Assembly (NCBI GenBank): GCA_009699795.1
Contig: WLNK01000002.1
Span: 1 to 34,839, forward strand
Source of the DNA: Actinomycetota bacterium
GTDB lineage: Bacteria; Actinomycetota; Actinomycetes; Nanopelagicales; Nanopelagicaceae
Reading direction: 5' to 3'
Length of the DNA stretch: 34,839 bases
In this document: one piece after another, positions 29,108-34,839 of the stretch
Numbering within the stretch: position 1 is the first letter of the stretch
Layout of the letters: each line of letters starts with the position of its first letter
The notes under the pieces: model-generated
The model's input: the letters and a program-made list of their open reading frames with translations, nothing else
Databases searched by the model: none
What the model was told of the DNA's origin: nothing
Translations under genes and position numbers: made by a program

Positions 29108-32100
29108 CTAGATGCGCACAAGGCAATCAGGGCCAAGGATTGACTTCAAATCTGCGCTAAGGCTTGGCGATGATGTGACAAGGGCATCAATTTTCAAAGT
29201 CGTGCTCTTTGATTGATCAACTATTTGCAGGTGAACTTCTCGTTTTCCAGGATGTGAACGAAGAATCTCCTTCATCCGATCAATGACCGGAGGTGTTACT
29301 TGAGATTCAGGAATGGAGATGAGAAGAGGACCTACAGGTCCAGATGCAATATCTGGTGTTGACATTTCAAGTGCTGTAAAGCGAACTTGTTCATCTTGCC
29401 TGGTCACACGACCGCGAATAGTCACAACACGATCTTCTGTAAGGGTAAGAGCGTATTGATTATATGTATTCGAGAAGAAGAGAGCCTCAATCGCTCCTTC
29501 AAGATCTTCGATAGTAACGATTGCCCACGATGCGCCCTGCCTTGAAACTTTTCGTTGCACACCAGTTATAAGCCCGCCAATGGTAACTATCCCATCTTGC
29601 ATTCCACCATCATCGAGCAGAGCGCTAATTGACATATCGGTATTAGATCGAAGTACGTGTTCAACTCCAAGCAATGGATGATCCGAGACGTAGAGTCCCA
29701 GCATTTCTCTCTCAAAACTCAAAAGTGTTGATTTATCCCATTCGTGTGACGGAATCTCAATATCAACTCCTGAAACTTCTGAGATGGATTCGCCGCCAAA
29801 CAAATCAAACTGTCCAATAGCTTCTGCGCGCTTACTTTCGATAACTGAATCAATGGCTTCAAGATAGATGCTCATCAAGCCTTTACGCGCATGGTTGAGT
29901 GAATCGAATGCGCCGCCTTTTACAAGTGATTCAATTGTTTTCTTGTTGCAAACCTGAGCATCTACTTTCGCTAAGAAATCACCAAAAGATGTAAATGCCC
30001 CTTTAGAATCGCGAGCCGATTTAATGGAGGCTACAACTCCTTCGCCAACATTTCTGATGGCTGCAAGACCAAAGCGAATATCTTTACCACGAGGGGTGTA
30101 CTCGGCATTGGATTCATTTACATCTGGCGGTAAAACTTTAATTCCCATACGACGACACTCTGAAAGATAAAGAGCTGATTTGTCTTTGTCATCACGGACG
30201 CTAGTTAGCAACGCAGCCATATATTCTGTTGGGAAGTTTGCTTTTAGATAAGCAGTCCAAAATGAAACAACTCCGTATCCAGCGCTGTGTGCGCGGTTAA
30301 ATGCATAATCGGAGAACGGAATAAGAACATCCCAAAGTCGTTTAATTGCAGCATCTCCAAAACCATTTGCTTTCATACCAGCTTCAAAGGGAATGTATTC
30401 CTTATCGAGAATCTCTTTATTTTTCTTTCCCATAGCTTTACGCAGAAGATCTGCACGGCCAAGTGAGAAGCCAGCAACCTTTTGTGCGATAGCCATAACC
30501 TGTTCTTGATAAACAATCAGACCGTAGGTATCGCCCAAAATTTCTGCAAGAGGCTCTGAAAGTTCAGGATGAATTGGTTCGACAGGTTTGCGACCATTTT
30601 TACGATCGGCATAGTTATTGTGCGCGTTTTCACCCATTGGACCTGGTCGATAAAGAGCAATGACCGCGGAAATATCCTCAAAAGAATCTGGGGACATACT
30701 GCGCAAAAGCGCGCGCATCGGACCACCATCAAGTTGGAAGACGCCCAGAGTGTCACCACGTGAGAGAAGTTCGAATGTCTTTTTATCACTCAGTGGTAAA
30801 TCTTCTAAAACTACGTCGATGTTTTGATTCTCTTTGATATTTAAGAGTGCATCATCGAGTACCGAAAGATTTCGAAGTCCCAGAAAATCCATCTTTAAAA
30901 GCCCGGTGGATTCACATGCGCCCATGTCGAATTGCGTAATGATTGCGCCATCTGCTTCGCGGCGATGAATTGGAATGACGTCTAGTAGTGGCTCGCGAGA
31001 GAGAATCACGCCCGCAGCATGCACGCCCCATTGCCGTTTGAGGCCTTCAAGTCCTTTTGCTAAATCAACTACACGTTTGGAATCCGGATCGCTTTCATAA
31101 AGTTGGCGGAACTCTCCGGCCTCGCCATAGCGAGAATCTTTTGAATCAAATACACCGGTGAGTGAAATATCTTTACCCATTACTGATGGCGGGAGAGCCT
31201 TAGTTAATTTTTCTCCAATTACATAAGGATATCCAAGTACTCGCGTGGCATCTTTAATCGACTGTTTAGATTTAATAGTTCCGTAGGTAATGATTTGGGC
31301 AACACGATCTTCGCCATATTTAAGCGTTGCATATCGAATCATCTCCGAGCGACGACGTTCGTCGAAGTCCAAATCGATATCTGGCATTGAAATACGCTCT
31401 GGATTTAGGAATCGCTCAAACAAAAGTCCGTGTTCGATTGGATCCAAACCTGTAATCCCAAGTGCATATGCAACAAGTGAACCAGCTGCAGAGCCACGCC
31501 CAGGTCCTACACGAATACCAACTTTCTTCGCATGTGCAACTAGGTCTGCAACCACAAGAAAGTAACCAGGAAATCCCATTTTGATCATTACATCGAGTTC
31601 ATAATTCAATCGTGCTCGATGATTTTCAGTTGCCTTATCTCCCATCTTTTCAAGGAGTCCGCGAACTGCTTCTTTGCGAAGCCAGGAATCTTCAGTCTCC
31701 CCCGCGGGAACAGCAAAAGCCGGCATGAGGTTTTCACCTTCGCGAAGTTTTACATTGCAACGCTCTGCAATAAGTAAGGTGTTATCGCAAGCCTCTGGAA
31801 TTTCCTTAAATATTTCACGCATCTGCGCAGGGGTTTTAAGATAGAACTCATCGTTATCAAATTTAAATCGTTTAGGGTCTGCAAGAGTCGAACCAGATTG
31901 AACGCAAAGCAGTGCTTCATGTGCTGGAGCGTCTTCGTGGAAAGTGTAGTGAAGGTCGTTGGTTGCAAGCAGCGGAAGTTTTAATTCGCGCCCTAACTTA
32001 AGCAAGTCGGCTTGGACTCGCTTCTCAATATCAATGCCGTGATCCATGACTTCGAGATAGAAATTGTGCGCACCAAAAATGTCTCGATAATCACTCGCAG

Positions 32101-32644
32101 CTTGAAGAGCTTCTTTATACGCACCCATTCTCAAGCGCGTCTGAATTTCTCCTCCCGGACATCCAGTTGTTGCAATGAGACCGTCTGCATATTTTGAAAG
32201 AAGTTCACGATCCATTCGAGGTTTGTAGTAATAACCTTCAAGTGATGCAAGGGATGAAAGTTTAAATAGATTGGCAAGGCCGTGATTATTTTCGGCAAGG
32301 ATTGTCATATGTGTATATGCACCACCACCTGAAACATCATCTTCTCCCCCGCTTGCCCATTGCACGCGCTTCTTTTCGTGGCGGGATTCCGGGGCAACGT
32401 AGGCTTCAATTCCAATAATTGGTTTTACGCCGGCTTTGGTTGCTTGCTTATAAAAATCAAAAGCGCCAAAGACATTGCCGTGATCAGTCATCGCAATGGC
32501 AGGCATTTCTTGGCGAGCTACTTCATTTACTAAATCGCCAACACGAGCGGCTCCATCGAGCATTGAATATTCAGTGTGCACGTGCAAGTGAACAAAGGAG
32601 TCTTTATCGCCTTTTTTGGCGTTAGTTATCTTCTCTTGGCTCAC
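29108..32644 (-). CDS. dnaE: DNA polymerase III alpha subunit (DnaE1)
   Basis: 1178 aa; PHP domain HLHVHTEYSMLDGA, polymerase motifs GPGRGSAAGSLVAYALGIT and PDIDLDFDE; GTG start. Confidence 0.97.
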   Translation of the reverse strand: MSQEKITNAKKGDKDSFVHLHVHTEYSMLDGAARVGDLVNEVARQEMPAIAMTDHGNVFGAFDFYKQATKAGVKPIIGIEAYVAPESRHEKKRVQWASGGEDDVSGGGAYTHMTILAENNHGLANLFKLSSLASLEGYYYKPRMDRELLSKYADGLIATTGCPGGEIQTRLRMGAYKEALQAASDYRDIFGAHNFYLEVMDHGIDIEKRVQADLLKLGRELKLPLLATNDLHYTFHEDAPAHEALLCVQSGSTLADPKRFKFDNDEFYLKTPAQMREIFKEIPEACDNTLLIAERCNVKLREGENLMPAFAVPAGETEDSWLRKEAVRGLLEKMGDKATENHRARLNYELDVMIKMGFPGYFLVVADLVAHAKKVGIRVGPGRGSAAGSLVAYALGITGLDPIEHGLLFERFLNPERISMPDIDLDFDERRRSEMIRYATLKYGEDRVAQIITYGTIKSKQSIKDATRVLGYPYVIGEKLTKALPPSVMGKDISLTGVFDSKDSRYGEAGEFRQLYESDPDSKRVVDLAKGLEGLKRQWGVHAAGVILSREPLLDVIPIHRREADGAIITQFDMGACESTGLLKMDFLGLRNLSVLDDALLNIKENQNIDVVLEDLPLSDKKTFELLSRGDTLGVFQLDGGPMRALLRSMSPDSFEDISAVIALYRPGPMGENAHNNYADRKNGRKPVEPIHPELSEPLAEILGDTYGLIVYQEQVMAIAQKVAGFSLGRADLLRKAMGKKNKEILDKEYIPFEAGMKANGFGDAAIKRLWDVLIPFSDYAFNRAHSAGYGVVSFWTAYLKANFPTEYMAALLTSVRDDKDKSALYLSECRRMGIKVLPPDVNESNAEYTPRGKDIRFGLAAIRNVGEGVVASIKSARDSKGAFTSFGDFLAKVDAQVCNKKTIESLVKGGAFDSLNHARKGLMSIYLEAIDSVIESKRAEAIGQFDLFGGESISEVSGVDIEIPSHEWDKSTLLSFEREMLGLYVSDHPLLGVEHVLRSNTDMSISALLDDGGMQDGIVTIGGLITGVQRKVSRQGASWAIVTIEDLEGAIEALFFSNTYNQYALTLTEDRVVTIRGRVTRQDEQVRFTALEMSTPDIASGPVGPLLISIPESQVTPPVIDRMKEILRSHPGKREVHLQIVDQSKSTTLKIDALVTSSPSLSADLKSILGPDCLVRI

Positions 32645-32662
32645 AGTTGGAGAGATTAGTCG

Positions 32663-33601
32663 TTACGGAGTTACTGGGTCGGAAAGCAACGCCAAGCAAG
32701 CCTGAAGGTCAGGTGGATATGGAGCACGAAAATTTAGAGGCACTTTCGTCACTGGGTGGTTAAAACGAAGTTCTATAGCGTGAAGCCACGGGCGAGACAT
32801 GAGAAGTTTCTTTCCAAGGACGGGATCTGCTCCGTATGTGGTATCTCCCACAAGCGGATGATTGAGCGCAGAAAAATGAACTCTAATTTGGTGCGTACGT
32901 CCTGTTTCCAGTTCGATCTGTAGTAATGAGACCGCTCTATAAAATTCAATGACCTCGTAATGCGTTATTGATTCTTTTCCATCGGCTACTACAGCGAAGC
33001 GATGATCTTCTTTTGGATGACGATCAATAGGTGCATCGATAGTTCCCGTTGAAGGATCCATGTGGCCCTGAACAAGTGCGTGATAGATCTTTATAACATC
33101 ATGGCTTCTAAACATTTCTTTAAGCGCTGTGTAAGCGCGATCTGTCTTAGCAACAATCATGAGACCGCTCGTTCCAACATCTAAACGGTGCACTATTCCT
33201 GCTCGTTCTGCAGGGCCGGAAGTAGAAACAGTAAAACCGGCTGCAGTCAGCGCACCTACAACTGTTGGACCCATCCATCCAGGACTTGGGTGTGCAGCAC
33301 AACCAACTGGTTTGTCGATCACAATGATGTCTTCATCGTGATAAACAACGGTAAGACCATCAAGTGGCGTAAGTGGAATTGGATCTTGATTAAGTGGAAG
33401 TGGCAATAAGACTTCAATAATCTGCCCGGCAACAACTCGTTCCGATTTTCCCATTGGTTTGCCACTACTTGTGATGTCGCCATCATCTAGCAATCTCACG
33501 ATCGCCGTTCTAGAAAGTCCCAAGACTCGAGTAAGGGCGCTATCAATGCGCTCTCCAGCCACTCCCTCAGGAACGCTTAGCGTGCGAAGTTCGCGCTCCA
33601 T
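32663..33601 (-). CDS. rluD: RluA-family (RluD-like) pseudouridine synthase
   Basis: N-terminal S4-like region, catalytic HRLDVGTSGLMIVAKTD, GRTHQIRVHFSALNHPLVGDTTYG. Confidence 0.92.
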   Translation of the reverse strand: MERELRTLSVPEGVAGERIDSALTRVLGLSRTAIVRLLDDGDITSSGKPMGKSERVVAGQIIEVLLPLPLNQDPIPLTPLDGLTVVYHDEDIIVIDKPVGCAAHPSPGWMGPTVVGALTAAGFTVSTSGPAERAGIVHRLDVGTSGLMIVAKTDRAYTALKEMFRSHDVIKIYHALVQGHMDPSTGTIDAPIDRHPKEDHRFAVVADGKESITHYEVIEFYRAVSLLQIELETGRTHQIRVHFSALNHPLVGDTTYGADPVLGKKLLMSRPWLHAIELRFNHPVTKVPLNFRAPYPPDLQACLALLSDPVTP

Positions 33602-34069
33602 TTAATTAATCCTTTTGATTGGCGTAATATTTCGAGCTGATAAAACAACAGCAATGCATGCTGCGATAACAATCGCACTATCTGCGATGTTAAAAACAGG
33701 CCAATGTGGAAGTTGAATCCAATCAATAACACCGCCTCGCAAGAGTGCAGGCTCGCGAAATATTCGATCCGTTAAGTTTCCAAAAACTCCACCGAGTACA
33801 AGACCCATGACGGCCGCCCATCCTTTTGAAGTAATTCGATTTGCGTAATAAGTGATTGTTAGGGAGGTTGCAAGGGCGATGAGTGAAAAAATAATTGTTG
33901 AACTAGTACCGAGACTAAAGGCAGCACCTGAGTTTTGAAGATATGTAAGTTGAAGTAACGAGCCTATGAGTTTTACAGGTTCGCGAGTCGAAAGTGTGTT
34001 TTGTGCCCAAGTCTTCGTTGCAAAATCGATAAGCCAGATTAACCAGCCGATAAGAAATATTCGGCGCAC
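33602..34069 (-). CDS. lspA: Lipoprotein signal peptidase
   Basis: 155 aa, 4 TM; GGVFGNLTDR and FNIADS catalytic Asp motifs; GTG start. Confidence 0.94.
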   Translation of the reverse strand: MRRIFLIGWLIWLIDFATKTWAQNTLSTREPVKLIGSLLQLTYLQNSGAAFSLGTSSTIIFSLIALATSLTITYYANRITSKGWAAVMGLVLGGVFGNLTDRIFREPALLRGGVIDWIQLPHWPVFNIADSAIVIAACIAVVLSARNITPIKRIN

Positions 34070-34070
34070 T

Positions 34071-34839
34071 TCAGCGCCGCTCTTCCTTCTGCTTACAGAT
34101 CATGCAGAGTGTTGCGCGAGGAAATACTTGAAGGCGAGCCTTTCCGATTGCATTCCCACATTCTTCACAATTGCCATAAGTTTTATTCTCGATGCGATCA
34201 AGCGCGCGTTCTGTTTGTAGAACCAAATCTCGAGCATTTATCACCAGGGACATCTCATGCTCGCGTTCGAAAGTTTTATTTCCAGAGTCAGCTTGATCAT
34301 CACCTGCTCCTTCACCCGAAGCAGCGATGAGCTCTTCCATCTCAACTTCAACAAGTGAGAGTTCGGCGCGTAAACGTACTAACTCTTTTGCGATCTCACT
34401 CTTTACCGCTTTTAGCTCAGTGGCTGTCCAAGGTGTTTCTGTTGCAGCAGCGGTTACCGGAGTTGGGGCAGCTTTGATCGGCTTAAGTGGCGCAATTTTC
34501 TTTCCACTCTTTACTGGACGAGCCGGAGGCGGCATAACAAGTCTGCGCTCTTCAATTACTGGAGTAGCAACTGGTGCAACAACTGTTGACACACTTACTG
34601 TCTGAGATTTCTCATCAACTGTCAGCGTTGTCTTTCCCGCTTTAGACGGAAACGGACGACCAGGAACTTTCTTAACAGGAATACTCTTCTTAGTTGATTT
34701 AGCCGCTGCCGCTTTCTTTGCTGCCGCTTTCTTTGCTGGCGCTTTCTTTGCTGGCGCTTTCTTAACAGCGCTTTTCTTTGCCGCAACTTTCTTCGCTGGT
34801 GCTTTTTTAGCGGCGGCCTTTTTTGCAGGAGCTTTTTTA
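34071..34839 (-). CDS. DksA/TraR C4 zinc-finger protein with N-terminal Lys/Ala/Pro-rich histone-H1-like repeats (5' end outside window)
   Basis: C-terminal YGNCEECGNAIGKARLQVFPRATLCMICKQKEERR. The frame is open upstream of the track's GTG start (34592) to the window edge, encoding KKAPAKKAAAKKAPAKKVAAKKSAVKKAPAKKAPAKKAAAKKAAAAKSTKK... Confidence 0.9.
   Translation of the reverse strand, partial: KKAPAKKAAAKKAPAKKVAAKKSAVKKAPAKKAPAKKAAAKKAAAAKSTKKSIPVKKVPGRPFPSKAGKTTLTVDEKSQTVSVSTVVAPVATPVIEERRLVMPPPARPVKSGKKIAPLKPIKAAPTPVTAAATETPWTATELKAVKSEIAKELVRLRAELSLVEVEMEELIAASGEGAGDDQADSGNKTFEREHEMSLVINARDLVLQTERALDRIENKTYGNCEECGNAIGKARLQVFPRATLCMICKQKEERR
34711..34839 (-). repeat. Imperfect 15-nt tandem repeat encoding (P/A)AKKA pentapeptides
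   Basis: Units gctttctttgctgcc / gctttctttgctggc / gctttctttgctggc / gctttcttaacagcg / cttttctttgccgca / actttcttcgctggt / gcttttttagcggcg / gccttttttgcagga, about 8.6 copies to the edge. Confidence 0.9.

Noticed and set aside
1-34839. CRISPR arrays, transposases, integrases, phage genes, toxin-antitoxin or defence systems
   Set aside because: No regularly spaced direct repeats and no proteins of these families among the plausible coding ORFs; the only tandem repeat is the coding (P/A)AKKA tract.

Overview
The gene set, gene order and moderately low GC suggest an actinobacterial chromosomal segment. It resembles the conserved polA - liv - pdtaR - pyk - gltBD - lgt - trp - his - dnaE - rluD - lspA - dksA block of Streptomyces and Mycobacterium, possibly in a streamlined lineage; this taxonomic reading is inference. 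Almost all genes are on the minus strand and densely packed; only a partial CDS at the left edge and a hotdog thioesterase are on the plus strand. I see no mobile elements, phage genes, CRISPR arrays, restriction-modification or toxin-antitoxin genes, and most of the window is ordinary housekeeping DNA. The observations most worth checking are: (1) a tRNA gene with anticodon CAA (Leu) but a class-I architecture with a short variable loop; (2) that tRNA ends one nucleotide before the ATG of the ANTAR regulator pdtaR, so an SD-like GAGG lies inside the tRNA acceptor stem; (3) an unlisted 56-aa membrane micro-ORF coupled to trpE and trpC by ATGA overlaps; (4) a his-trp superoperon starting from a candidate leaderless promoter that sits inside a perfect inverted repeat; (5) a 15-bp stem-loop between livK and livH; (6) a DksA/TraR zinc-finger protein with a histone-H1-like (P/A)AKKA repeat domain that runs off the window edge and is truncated in the supplied ORF track.
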